Shown here one piece after another: positions 41,899-52,660 of a stretch of 64,000 nucleotides of DNA. The position numbers and the translations under genes were made by a program. Source of the stretch: Basidiobolus meristosporus CBS 931.73 (lineage: Eukaryota; Basidiobolomycota; Basidiobolomycetes; Basidiobolales; Basidiobolaceae). Under the pieces are notes generated by a model. The model was not told the origin of the DNA. It saw only the letters and a program-made list of their open reading frames with translations, and did no database searches. The DNA is taken from NCBI GenBank assembly GCA_002104905.1, contig MCFE01000368.1, positions 1-64,000 of the forward strand, written 5' to 3'. Position 1 is the first letter of the stretch. Every line of letters begins with the position of its first letter.

Positions 41899-44713
41899 TA
41901 GTAACATGGAGGATGAACTTGAAAAAGACTCAGAACTCACTTTCTATATGACAGAAGAATATCTATCCCAGATGATCTCAAGCTCACAAAAGCTATTATA
42001 CTTGAATGGAGTAATCAATGGAGTACCAGCCAAGATCATGATTGACTCAGGAGCATTGCATGAATAAATGGCGGAGCAATTTGCTCTGAAAGCTGGAATC
42101 AACTCAGAACCTGCCAAATCAGCTTTAGTCTCAACAGCTGATGGGAACTCTCACCTAATCAACTGTATTAATTAGCCAGTAAGGATGATGATCCTGTGAC
42201 TATGAAGAAGCTCTACAGGCCTATATATCTGGGAAATGCAAGTTTGGCCTTGTACCTAGGAAAACCTGGCTATTTTGTTGGAATCCATCAATTAACTGGA
42301 GAATTCATGCTACTCAGATCCAGAAGGACAACAAGACTTATCAGCTACTACCTGCCAGCCTGGATTTTAACTTGGTAAATTCCAGTGTGTGTGAAACAAG
42401 CAATCTTAACAAGACACAATTCTGTAGAGAACTAAGAAAAGGCACCCCGATGTTCCTCATGGTAGTATTGCAGGAGGATTCCTCTACTCTGGTACCCCAG
42501 AAAGTCCAGACTCTTTTGAAGGAGTATTCAGACATATTTCCAGAAGTGCTTGTAAGCATACCACCTGTCAGAGATGTGGATCATGCCATTGAACCAGGAT
42601 AGAGTCCTCCAATGAGTAAGATACCTTACAGAATGAGTCCATTGGAGTTGGAAGAGATGAAAAGACAAATAGATCAGTTACTGGAGCAAGGATATATCAG
42701 ACCAAGCAAGTCACCTTGGGAGCACCTGTACTTTTTGTGAAGAAGAAGGATGGAACACTTAGGATGTGCATTGACTGCAGAGCCCTCAACTCAGTTACTG
42801 TGAAGGATAGGTACCCCATACCTCAGATTGATGAGCTTTTGGACCAACTCAATGGGGCCACTATTTTCAGCAAGATTGACCTCATGTCAGGATACAACCA
42901 AATCAGGGTGAAGCCAGAAGACATCCCCAAGACAGCATTCAGGACCAGATATGGACATTACAAGTACTTAGTCATGAGTTTTGGCTTCACCAATGCCCCT
43001 GCAACTTTCATGACCCTGATGCAGACTGTCTTCCAAGAGTACTTAGACAAGTTTGTCATAATCTACCTAGATGATATACTGATATACTGCAAGACAGAAG
43101 AGGATCACTTGGTGCACATTGAAAATGTCATGAAGAAGCTGAGAGTGTACAAGCTTTATGGCAAGCTACTCAAGTGTGAATTCTTCAAGAAACACGCTGA
43201 ATATCTGGGACACATAGAGACTAGCACAGGAGTAGCCTTAGACTCTAAGAAGGTGGAAGTTATCAAGAATTTGAAGCAGCCCCATAGCATATAAGAGCTC
43301 AGATCATTCCTTGGAATGTTCCCTATTACTGGAGATTTGTCAAGTCCTTTGCAAGTATTGCAGCCCCTTTAACTGATATCCTCAAGTAAGATAATACCTA
43401 CAAGTGGGACATTGCTTGTGAAACTGCCTCTCAGACACTCAAGAATGAACTTGCTAAGCTGCCAAGCTTAAGAATACCAGACTTCAGAAAAGAGTTCACT
43501 CTGTGCACAGATGCTTCAGATTATGCAATTGGTGGAGTGCTGAGCCAAGAACTCAAGGGAAAGGACTACCCTGTTGCCTTTGAATGCAAGAAACTGAACT
43601 CAGCAGAACAAAATTATCCAGTGCATGGGAAGGAGATGCATGCTATAATACACTGTTTGAAGACATGGAGATGCTGTATTGAAGGAGTCAAATGCACTGT
43701 AAAGACTGATCATGCCTCCCTCAAGCATATAATGACTCAGAAGGTACTCTCTAGTAGAATGACAAGATGGAGTGAATACATTCAGCTACTTGACTTGGAG
43801 ATTGTTTACTGCCCTAGAAAACACAACACGGTTGCTCACACCTTATCAAGATTAGAACAAGTTGCACAACTCAACTTGGTGCATGAATCAGATTGGCCTA
43901 GCCTATGGCCAAAGTACTTGGAGGACCAAGCCATTCCCAATGAGGTGGATGAAGATATCTAGAAGATAATTCAGGCTGAAGCCAGCAAATTTGTAGTACA
44001 GGATGAAACACTCTAACAAATTGTTAATGGAAGCCCTATTGCCTATTGCCCTAATGTTGCTCACCTGAATTTAATACATAAGCTACACAATAGATATGGA
44101 CATCTTGGAATTGAAGGAACCTATAGCCTTGTGAAAGCCAGGGCCTGTTGGCCCAGAATGAAACATGACATTGAGAAACTAGTGAAAACATGCCCACACT
44201 GTCAAATCAACCAAGGACAACCACAAAAAATTGCTGAACTCTTTCCCTTGAAGCCTGTAAGACCATTTGAAAGATTGGGAATTGACTTATTGATAGACTG
44301 CCAACTACCAGGAAATGCTACTGTTGGATCCAAGTAGCAATTGATCATGCCACTAAATGGCCAGTTGCTAAAGCTGTACCAATAGCCAGTGAACAAGAAG
44401 TTGCAAGTTTCATTTACCATGAGATCCTGATGAAGTTTGGATGCCCTGTGGAGATCGTATCTGATAGAGGAGCAAGCTTTATGGCAAAGACATTAGAGGC
44501 TTATCTGGAAATACAGCAGATTAGACACTTGAAAACCTTGGCATATCACCCTAGAACTAATGGAGTCACTGAGCGGTTTAATGAATTATTTGGAAAGATG
44601 CTGACCAAGTGTGCAAATGGAGTTGTCAGTAGATGGGATGAGTATATAGACCAAGCACTCTTTGCATGCAGAGTCAGAGTACACAACACCACCTAGCAAA
44701 TTCCATTTTACTG
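41899..44713 (+). pseudogene. Gypsy-B pol, plus copy (protease to integrase core)
   Basis: Protease: VPAKIMIDSGALHE with the Asp of DSGA, then a TAA. A TAG at 42173-42175 lies at the same codon as in the minus copy. RT at 42716-43294: [53 protein letters not shown] (YLDD) and [16 protein letters not shown]. RNase H at 43500-43962: CTDASDYAIGGVLSQE, EMHAIIHCLKTWRC, VKTDHASLKHI and HTLSRLEQVAQL. Integrase HHCC: YGHLGIEGTYSLVKARACW, CPHCQINQ; core: the GIDLL Asp, SDRGASFMAKTLEAYL and HPRTNGVTERFNELFGKM. About eight stops, so inactive. Confidence 0.85.
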
Positions 44714-44717
44714 AGTG

Positions 44718-45084
44718 TGTTACAAGTCTTGGTATAAGAGTTGCAGAGGAATAGGGAGTTTAGCTAGTATTGTATTCACTAAAACTTGAACTGATTTTTG
44801 TTGAGGTTCCAGCAGCTCCTTATATACACTTTGCCAGATCAATTGCTGACTAATTGTACTTCCTAATGTAGGTTGTGGCTGATGACTCATTTGATTACAT
44901 CATCATCACCCAATAAGATCCTACTTAATATACCTATTTCTGTCTGATAAGGGTCTACTGACTTACTTGCTAACTAATGCTACTGATTTGATAGATAATT
45001 ATATATACTGATAACATAAACATATACTAACTGATTTGACTAAAAACTGATCTAACTTAAACATTCAAGCGGCAGATCATAACA
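44718..45084 (-). repeat. Gypsy-B 3' LTR (minus copy) and polypurine tract
   Basis: 367 bp. In element orientation it starts TGTTATGATCTGCCGC and ends CTTGTAACA, preceded by the polypurine tract AGTAGGGGAGAA (complement at 45085-45096). Near-identical to 49316-49683. Confidence 0.85.
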
Positions 45085-45096
45085 TTCTCCCCTACT

Positions 45097-46006
45097 AAAG
45101 TTGAGAGGGTTCTCCTGAATCTCTTCTCTTGTGATTCCAACATCTTGATGGTTCAGTATTATCAGCAAGTCTTGCAAGCTTGAGTCTGTCCCTATGCACC
45201 AAGTCTTCCCGGATATTGCCTTGTTTGTCCACCAGTTGATAAGTTGCAAATGAACATTCTCTGATGATCTTGAATGGTTCAGTCCATTGTGGCTCACACT
45301 TCTTTTGAGTGTTGTTTCATAGCAATACAAAGTTCCCAACTGTCAATGCTTCTGGTGCTATACTCTTATTAAATCTCTGCTTCATCTTTTTTGCACATTG
45401 AGATACTTTGGTCTGTGCCTCTTGACATCTTTGTTCCAGTTGCTAGTGTCTGCTTGGCTGACTGAGTTCATCTTCTAAGGTGTCTGTAAGCTTTGGTTGT
45501 GTGAGATCTCCTGGAATCCTTAGTTCACATCCATACACTAAGTAAAATGGTGATTCCTGGGTGGTGTTGTGTACTCTGACTCTGCATGCAAAGAGTGCTT
45601 GGTCTATATACTCATCCCATCTACTGACAACTCCATTTGCACACTTAGTCAGCATCTTTCCAAATAATTCATTAAACCGCTCAGTGACTCCATTAGTTCT
45701 AGGGTGATATGCCAAGGTTTTCAAGTGTCTGATCTGCTGTATTTCCAGATAAGCCTCTAATGTCTTTGCCATAAAGCTTGCTCCTCTATCAGATAAGATC
45801 TCCACAGGGCATCCAAACTTCATCAGGATCTCATGGTAAATGAAACTTGCAACTTCTTGTTCACTGGCTATTGGTACAGCTTTAGCAATTGGCCATTTAG
45901 TGGCATGATCAATTGCTACTTGGATCCAACGGTAGCATTTCCTGGTAGTTGGCAGTCTTCCAATAAAGTCAATTCCCCATCTTTTAAATGATTGTACAGG
46001 CTCCAA
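45097..46006 (-). pseudogene. Gypsy-B integrase core and C-terminus (minus copy)
   Basis: KRWGIDFIGRLPTTRKCYRW (first Asp), WIQVAIDHATKWPIAKAVP, ILSDRGASFMAKTLEAYL (second Asp), AYHPRTNGVTERFNELFGK (Glu) and YLVYGCELRIPGDLTQPKL. A TAG at about 45443 (CAG in the other copy) then the C-terminal SIAPEALTVGNFVLL, WTEPFKIIRECSF and HRDRLKLARLADNTEPSR. Integrase inserts gypsy cDNA; the C-terminal part is GPY/F-like (EPF here). Confidence 0.85.
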
Positions 46007-46066
46007 GAAAAAGAGTTTGGCAATTCTCTGTGATTGGCTTTGGTTGATTTGGCAATTTGGGCATGT

Positions 46067-46770
46067 TTACACTAGTTTCTCAATGTCTTGTTTCATTCTG
46101 GGCCACCATGCTCTGGCTTTTGCAAGACTATAGATTCCTTCAATTCCAAGATGTCCATATCCATTGTGTAGCTTATGTATTAAATTCAGGTGAGCAACAT
46201 AAGGGCAATAGGCAATAGGGCTTCTATCAACAGTTTGGTAGAGTGTTTCATCCTGTACTACAAATTTGCTGGCTTCATCATGGATTATCTTCTTGATATC
46301 TTCATCCACCTCATAAAGAATGGCTTGGTCCTCCAAGTACTTTGGTAATAGGCTAGGCCAATCTGATTCATGCACCAAGTTGAGTTGTGCAACTTGTTCT
46401 AATCTTGATAAGGCATCAGCAACCATGTTGTTTTTTCCAGGGCAGTAGACAATCTCCAGGTCAAATAGCTGAATGTATTCACTCCATCTTGTCATTCTTC
46501 TAGAGAGTACCTTCTGAGTCATTATATGCTTGAGGGAGGCATGATCAGTCTTTACAGTGCATTTGACTCCTTCAATATAGCATCTCCATGTCTTCAAACA
46601 GTGTATTATAGCCAGCATCTCCTTCTCATGCACTGGATAATTTTGTTCTGCTGAGTTCAGCTTCTTGCATTCAAAGGCAACAGGGTAGTCCTTTCCCTTG
46701 TGTTCTTGGCTCAGCACTCCACCAATTGCATAATCTGAAGCATCTGTGCACAGAGTGAACTGCTTTCTGA
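46067..46770 (-). pseudogene. Gypsy-B RNase H and integrase zinc-binding module (minus copy)
   Basis: CTDASDYAIGGVLSQEHKGK (Asp), EKEMLAIIHCLKTWRCYIEG (Glu), KTDHASLKHIMTQKVLSRRM (Asp), NMVADALSRLEQVAQLN, then HHCC: HKLHNGYGHLGIEGIYS, AKARAWWPRMKQDIEKLV, a TAA at 46064-46066 (AAA in the other copy), and CPNCQINQ. One substitution separates it from an open frame. Confidence 0.85.
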
Positions 46771-46778
46771 AGTCTGGT

Positions 46779-47806
46779 ATTCATGAGCTTGGCAGCTTAT
46801 CAAGTTCATTCTTGAGCATATGGAAGGCAGTCTCACAAGCTATGTCCCACTTGTAGGTATTATCTTTCTTGAGAATATCAGTGAAAGTGGCTGCAATACT
46901 TGCACACAACTTGACAAATCTCTGATAATAGGAAACCATTCCAGGGAATGATCTGAGCTCTGATATGCCATGGGGCTGCTTCAGATTCTTGATTACCTCC
47001 ACCTTCTTGAGGTCTAAGGTTACTCCTGTGCAAGTCACTATGTGTCCCAGATATTCAACATGTTCCTTGAAGAATTTACACTTGAGTAGCTTGCCATAAA
47101 GCTTGTTCTCTCTTAGCTTCTTCAAGACCTTTTCAATGTGCACCAAGTGATCCTCTTCTGTCTTGCAGTATATCAGTATATCATCTAGGTAGATTATGAC
47201 AAACTTGTCTAAGTACTCCTGGGAGACAGTCTGTATCAGGGTCATGAAAGTTGCAGGGGCATTGGTGAGGCCAAAACTCATGACCAAGTACTTGTAATGT
47301 CCATATCTGGTCCTGAATGCTGTCTTAGGGATGTCTTCTGGCTTCACCCTAATTTGGTTGTATCCTGACATGAGGTCAATCTGGCTGAAAATAGTGGCTC
47401 CATTAAGTTGGTACAAAAGCTCATCAATCCAATGTATGGGGTATTTATTCTTGACTGTAACTGAGTTCAGGGCTCTGTAGTCAATGCACATCCTAAGTGT
47501 TCCATCCTTCTTTTTCACAAAAAGCACTGGTGCTCCCCAAGGTGACTTGCTGGGTCTGATCTATCCTTGCTCCAATAGCTGATCAATTTGTCTCTTCATT
47601 TCCCCCAATTCCAATGGACTCATTCTGTAAGGTGTCTTGCTCACTGGAAGGCTATCTCCTGTGTCAATGGCATGATCCACATCTCTGACTGGTGGTAAGC
47701 TTACAAGCTCATCTGGAAACATGTCTGAATATTTCTTCAAGAGAGTCTGGACCTGCTGAGATGCTGGGGTAGCAGAATCCTCCTGTAATACTGCCATGAG
47801 GAACAT
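46779..47806 (-). pseudogene. Gypsy-B reverse transcriptase (minus copy)
   Basis: Starts after a TAG with [49 protein letters not shown], a second stop near 47560, then [58 protein letters not shown] and [20 protein letters not shown] with an intact YLDD site, ending [24 protein letters not shown] near 46779 precedes RNase H. Confidence 0.85.
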
Positions 47807-48070
47807 CTAGGTACCTTTTCTAAGTGCTCTACAGAACTGGGTCTTGCTAAGTTCACTTGTCTCACACATACTGGAATTGACCAAGTTGAAATCCAGCCAG
47901 GCAGGTAATAGCTCATAGGCCTTATTGTCATTTTGAATCTGAGTAGCATGTGCTCTCCAGTTGATTGATGGATTACGGCAAAATAGCCAGGTTTTTCCAA
48001 GTACAAGGTCAAACTTGCAGTTCCCAAATATATAAGCCTGTAGGTCTTCTTCATAGTCATTGATCTTCAT
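47807..48070 (-). pseudogene. Gypsy-B protease C-terminal region (minus copy)
   Basis: KINDYEEDLQAYIFGNCKFD, LVLGKTWLFCRNPSINW (the LGxxWL-type protease end), ELLPAWLDFNLVNSSM. It is separated from the protease active site by the TAG at 48080-48082 that is shared with the plus copy. Confidence 0.75.
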
Positions 48071-48079
48071 TCTTACTGG

Positions 48080-49257
48080 CTAAGTAATACAGTTGATTAT
48101 GTGAGAGCTCCCATCCGCTGTTGAGACTGAAGTTGATTTGTTAGGTTCCAAGTTGATTCCAGCTTTCAGAGCAAATTGCTCTGACATGTACTCATGCAAT
48201 GCTCCTGAGTCATTCATGATCTTGGCAGGTACTCCATTGATTACTCCATTCAAGTATAATAGCTTTCCTGAGTTTGAGGTCATCTGGGATAGGTATTCTT
48301 CTGTCATGTGGAAGGTGAGTTCTGAGTCTTCTCCAAGTTCATCCTCCATGTTACTATGCTCCATGGCCTCAATATGGCTAAAGGTTCTTGATGGCTGGTG
48401 TTCATTTCTTCTCTGAGGGCAGTGCTTTGCAGTATGTCCTTGCTGGTGGCAATTGAAGCAAAGTCCTTTCTTCTTACATTCTTCTGAGGTAGGATTCTTC
48501 TGCAGAGCATCTATTTCCATTGGTACTGCTTCTGACTGTCTTCTTTCATAATGAATGTAGCCTTTCTGATTAGTGACTGTAGGCTTCCCAACTCCAAACA
48601 TAGCTGAGTCATAGCTAATGGCAATCTTGATGGCTTCTTTAATAGTCTGAGGTCTTTGATAATTCACTTTCTTGCAAGTTCTTTCTTTCAACCCATCAAT
48701 AAAGTATTCATCTTGATCCAGGGGTCCATTCTTTCAATTTGTCCAAGTAGACTTCTGTACTTATAGATGTATTCTTGAACCATTCCTTTCTGTCTGTGTG
48801 CCTTTAACTTCCTTCTTAGTAGTGTCTGCTGGTGTGGAGGTTCTAAAGCATCCTGACTTTCTAACAGAAACTCATCCCAGGTAGAGATTGTAGAGCATCC
48901 CATCATAGTGGCTGACCTGATCTTGTTGTGATACCACTGTAAAGCTGTATCTGCCAGGTAAGAAGCTGCATAATGCAACTTGCTTTCTGGAGCAATTCCT
49001 TTAGCTTTAAAAGCTTCTTCAATCTGAAAGAGCCAAGTTCCCAGGTTTTCATTGACTCTGCCATGGTACCAGTTGACCTTTACACTAAAGTTACTCTTGA
49101 CAGGGCTTTGCTGGCTCTGAGCCATGGTAGTCATTCCTTGTTGTTGTTGGCTGAGGATCTGGAGTAACTGTTGCTGTTGGCTGAGGATCTGGAGTAACTG
49201 TTGCTGTTGGGCCAGGATTTGCTGCATGGCATTCTTCCATTCTTGATTGTCTGACAT
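48080..49257 (-). pseudogene. Gypsy-B gag, zinc knuckle and protease active site (minus copy)
   Basis: Capsid 49257-48688: MSDNQEWKNAMQQILAQQQQ, the Gln-rich repeat, FSVKVNWYHGRVNENLGTWL, WLFQIEEAFKAKGIAPESK, LADTALQWYHNKIRS and EYIYKYRSLLGQIERMD. A frame slip near 48690 (IKMNTLLMG versus the KERTCKKVNY frame). Then 48691-48083: FGVGKPTVTNQKGYIHYERR, knuckle CFNCHQQGHTAKHC, LTFHMTEEYLSQM, YLNGVINGVPAKIMNDSGA (protease Asp with DSGA) and MSEQFALKAGINLEP, ending at the shared TAG. Confidence 0.85.
49150..49209 (-). repeat. 30-bp tandem duplication in gypsy gag
   Basis: Two identical 30-bp units (GGCTGAGGATCTGGAGTAAC plus TGTTGCTGTT) encoding QQQLLQILSQ twice in the Gln-rich N-terminus. In the plus copy at 36585 only one unit is present, so the duplication is recent. 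Confidence 0.8.
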
Positions 49258-49315
49258 CTTGAGGGTGGTTTCTTCCTTCTTCAGGAGGGAGGTTTCTGGT
49301 TATTGCTGCTACCAA

Positions 49316-49683
49316 TGTTACAAGTCTTGGTATGAGAGTTGTAGAGGAATAGGGAGTTTAGCTAGTATTGTATTCACTAAAACTTGAACTGATTTTTATT
49401 GAGGTTCCAGCAGCTCCTTATATACATTTTGCCAGTTCAATTGCTGACTAATTGTATTTCCTAATGTAGGTTGTGGCTGATGACTCATCTGATTGCATCA
49501 TCATCACCCAATAAGATCTTACTTAATATATCTATTTCTGTCTGATAAGGATCTGCTAATTCATTTGCTGACTAATGCTGCTGATTTGATAGATTATACC
49601 AATATACTGATAACCTAAACATATACTAATTGATTTGACTAAAAACTGATCTAACTTAAACATTCAAGCAGCAGCTCATAACC
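49316..49683 (-). repeat. Gypsy-B 5' LTR (minus copy) with adjacent primer site
   Basis: 368 bp. Promoter TATATAAGGAGC on the minus strand near 49425. Inside it (49315-49296) the element reads TTGGTAGCAGCAATAACCAG, the conventional primer-site position. The outer end is CATAACC (expected CATAACA). Confidence 0.85.
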
Positions 49684-50137
49684 AGTGTATGGATGTGAAC
49701 CAAGGATTCCAGGATATCTCACACAACCAAAGCTTACAGACACCTTAGAAGATGAGCTCAGTCAGCCAAGTAGACACCAGCAACTGGAACAAAGATGTCA
49801 AGAGGCACAGACCAAAGTATCCCAAAGTGCAGAAAAGATGAAGCAGAGATATGATAAGACTATAGCACCAGAAGCATTGACAGTTAGGACCCTTGTGTTG
49901 CTAAGAAACAACACTCAAAAGAAGTGTGAGCCGCAATGGACAGGGCCATTCAAGATCATCAGACAATGCTCATTTTCAGCTTAGCAACTAGTAACAAACA
50001 AGGCAATATCTGGGAAGACTTAGTGCATAGGGACAGACTGAAGCTTGCAAGACTTGCTGATAATACTGAACCATCAAGATATTGGTATCACAAGAAAAGA
50101 GATTCAGGAGAACCCTCTCAACTTTAGTGGGGGAGAA
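49684..50137 (+). pseudogene. Gypsy-B integrase C-terminus, plus copy, and polypurine tract
   Basis: MYGCEPRIPGYLTQPKL, DELSQPSRHQQLEQRCQEAQ, KMKQRYDKTIAPEALTVRTL, KKCEPQWTGPFKIIRQCSF with intact GPF, a stop, then NKQGNIWEDLVHRDRLKLAR to TTTAGT stop. AGTGGGGGAGAA at 50126-50137 is the polypurine tract directly before the LTR. Confidence 0.85.
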
Positions 50138-50339
50138 TGTTATGATCTGCTGCTTGAATGTTTAAGTCAGATCAGTTCTTAGTCAAATCCACTAGTTTTG
50201 TGTTTAGGTTATCAGTATATCAGTATTATCTATCAAATCAGTAGCATTAGTCAGCAAATGAGTCAGCAGATCCTTATCAGACAGAAATAGATGTATTTAG
50301 TAGAATCTTATTAGGTGATGATGATGCAATCAAATGAGT
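50138..50339 (+). repeat. Gypsy-B 3' LTR, plus copy, truncated
   Basis: First 202 bp of the LTR (TGTTATGATCTGCTGC onwards), broken at CAAATGAGTG where LTR-A sequence begins. R/U5 end is missing. Confidence 0.8.
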
Positions 50340-50764
50340 GGAGATCATAAGAAGTCTTGATGACATCAGGATGAGCTAAGAATGCTGTAAGTAAATGCAT
50401 GAAGGTTCTAGGAAGTACAGCACATCTGACCAGTCTGGATTAGTACTCTGAAACCTATGTAACATAGGGATACCATAAGTAGAATGAAAATGGTAGTGAT
50501 GATGCTGTGGTTTGCTCATGTGCCAAAGGTCCTGGTGTGGGTACCTGCCTAATAAAGAAGCACTTATATGTAACAATCTTACATAAAGTGAGGGCTAACC
50601 TATGCCATAAAATGCTAGTAGCCATAGTTAGCCAGCTTATGGGGTAGTACTGATTAGATACAACAAACTGGATCAAACTAAACTAAGGGCAGTACAGACA
50701 TAGGAAAGTAAAAAATAAGGGAGTGAGCACATCTGTCAGTGGGTGTCACTTTGACATGATTACA
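50340..50764 (-). repeat. LTR-A fragment
   Basis: Matches the inner-to-outer half of LTR-A (AGTCTTGATGACATCAGG to the terminal GTGTCACTTTGACATGATTA). The TATA-containing half is missing. It joins gypsy LTR on the left and tnp2 sequence on the right. Confidence 0.7.
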
Positions 50765-52200
50765 ATGGTGAATTGCTGACTAATTGGAAGCATTACAATA
50801 GTGGCATATCCCCATGTGAATGCCTTGCAATTGATACAAGATATTATCAGACTGGCCTCTGCAGCATATGTTGCCGGCAGCATGAAGGTTGTCCATTTCT
50901 ACAATGTGTATGAACAGCTGCATCCAAGAAATATTTTGGCCAGAAGTAGCAGCATATCTTCAAAGCCCCTGTTGTTGATAATGGTGAAAACATGCAACTT
51001 TTTGAGTAACAACATCTTATCACTCACCAGTAAATGGATAACTGGGCTCAGATGGCTCCATAAAGTATCCTTAGCATTTTTTCCACTAGTGCTCTCTTAT
51101 TAAATATTGGGACTTTATAAGCTTCATGCAGGACACTATTGTTAAGGGTGATAGGCTCCCAGTCTATCATTAGGTCTTCTTATTCAGAGCCATCACTTTA
51201 CATGCCAAAAAGAATTACTGAGATGATGATAGCTGTTATTTCCAGTGCGGGAGGAGCAGCCAGCTAAGCTACACTTTGTTAAATTGATGAGTTTGAAGAC
51301 AAAGGCAACTCATCTACTGCAGCCTCTATGCTATCCACTACAGAGAGTGGTGATCCCACAAACTGAGAGCACAGCAACATTAACAAATAACAGGACTATT
51401 GTGGTGCCTACAGTGTAAATTTGAATACATAACAGGCACAGCAAACAGGTGCAGCACTTCTATAAGTGCAATGCCCAAGTAAGCATGGTTGAATATTACA
51501 AGGATCTATTCCAGACACTGGCAGAAAAGGTGCTAGAACTTGCAGTATAAGCTGAAGACCAGAGCATCTTGCAACCAGTGAACAAACAATGGCACCAAGA
51601 TGTAGGTTCCTGTCAAAGTCAAGGAAACAAGGCATCACAGCAGAGAAACATATTAAGTGGTGGACCTGGTGGAGTTACCTGTTGAGTCTAGGGATAGATT
51701 CTATATTAGATACTGATAATTGAGGTGCCATAGCTTGCCATGCTGGCTGAAGACCAAGATATTTGGGGACTAATGAATGAACAGTGGCATCAAACAATAG
51801 GGTTCATGTTAATGTAATGGGCAAGGTCTAATGCAGAAGAACTCATTAGATGCATGATTTTAGTAACATTACTAATTGAATCTATGGCTGAGCTTAATGC
51901 TAGAGCTAGATATAGTGACTTGCATGGCTTAGTACAACTGGCAATCTAGTAACAGTGAAGACTAAATGAAAATATACCAACTTATGCCCATAAAACATAA
52001 GAGCATCATCCAAGCCTGGAAGTGTGGAGAATGAAAATGAAGCAATAACCAACCAATGTGCACAAATACAAGAGGTGATTGAATGTCTGTAATCAGAAGG
52101 TGCAATAATTGGCAGAGACCATTTAAAACTAATCATGTAGACTTGCAATGAACAACCGTGATCAGGTTATTAGTGAAATCTGAGGTGCAAGTTATTAAAG
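50765..52200 (-). mobile_element. tnp2 transposon copy H, internally deleted
   Basis: 50790-51230 matches the transposase N-terminal region (minus strand, as at 16690-17050). At about 51235 it jumps into the ORF2 middle-to-end region (plus strand, as at 18540-19290), so the divergent promoter and both gene starts are deleted. ORF2 traces on the plus strand include a VEYYKDLFQTLAEKVLELAV-like stretch. The conserved second half of ORF2 is present twice in part (51480-51610 and 51735-51960). Confidence 0.6.
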
Positions 52201-52660
52201 AACTTTTCAGCAAGTCCTTAGGGCAACAATACCTCTTAGTTGTGAGATCATAATTATATGACAGCCTTTGGATGGTAACTTGTTGCATTGCTTGCCAGTG
52301 GGACTTGCCCTCTGCTTGCAGTGGAGGATGTGGAGGCTATGGTAGAAGAAACATCTTACTCCACCAGCTCAGCTAGTGCACCAGAGAGTGGCACAACTGA
52401 GGCCAGTTCAAACAAGGGTCAAGTAACTACAGTGTAGTTGGTGAATCTACCAGGCCACTATGAGATTCAGAGTCTTCCAGGTTAGCAGGTTTTATTGATG
52501 ATAGCTGCAGCTTTTTTCTCATATTTCTATGTCTCTTGTCTGGGTAGACTTTCCTTCCTGTCTCTGCATCTTTACCACTGCCAGGTCTTGTATTGCTAAT
52601 CCAACTAAGTGTCTCTCATAAAAAAAGTTATGAACAGGCCAGCACAATACCATACCAATA
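52201..52660. other. Scrambled tnp2-derived and unassigned sequence
   Basis: 52201-52300 resembles the right arm of the tnp2 element (CAATACCTCTTAG). 52540-52600 is a short inverted piece of ORF2 (TCTGGGTAGACTTTCCTTCC; CACTGCCAGGTCTT). Between them, 52300-52480 encodes nothing I recognise. Confidence 0.4.

Larger units (their letters stand above)
44718..49683 (-). mobile_element. Ty3/gypsy family B element (minus copy), full length
   Basis: 4966 bp with 367-368-bp LTRs at both ends and AGTG duplicated at 44714-44717 and 49684-49687, inserted in the integrase gene of the plus copy. Order: LTR, primer site, gag, zinc knuckle, protease, RT, RNase H, integrase, polypurine tract, LTR. Only about five stops and high LTR-LTR similarity, so the youngest gypsy here. 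Confidence 0.9.
36173..50339 (+). mobile_element. Ty3/gypsy family B element (plus copy) split by two nested elements
   Basis: Plus-strand segments 36173-37401, 41894-44717 and 49684-50339 join into one gypsy: LTR, primer site, gag, protease, RT, RNase H, integrase, polypurine tract, LTR. The interruptions are a copia-B (37402-41893) and a same-family gypsy (44718-49683), each flanked by target duplications. The 3' LTR is truncated at 50339 by LTR-A sequence. Stops throughout. Confidence 0.85.
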
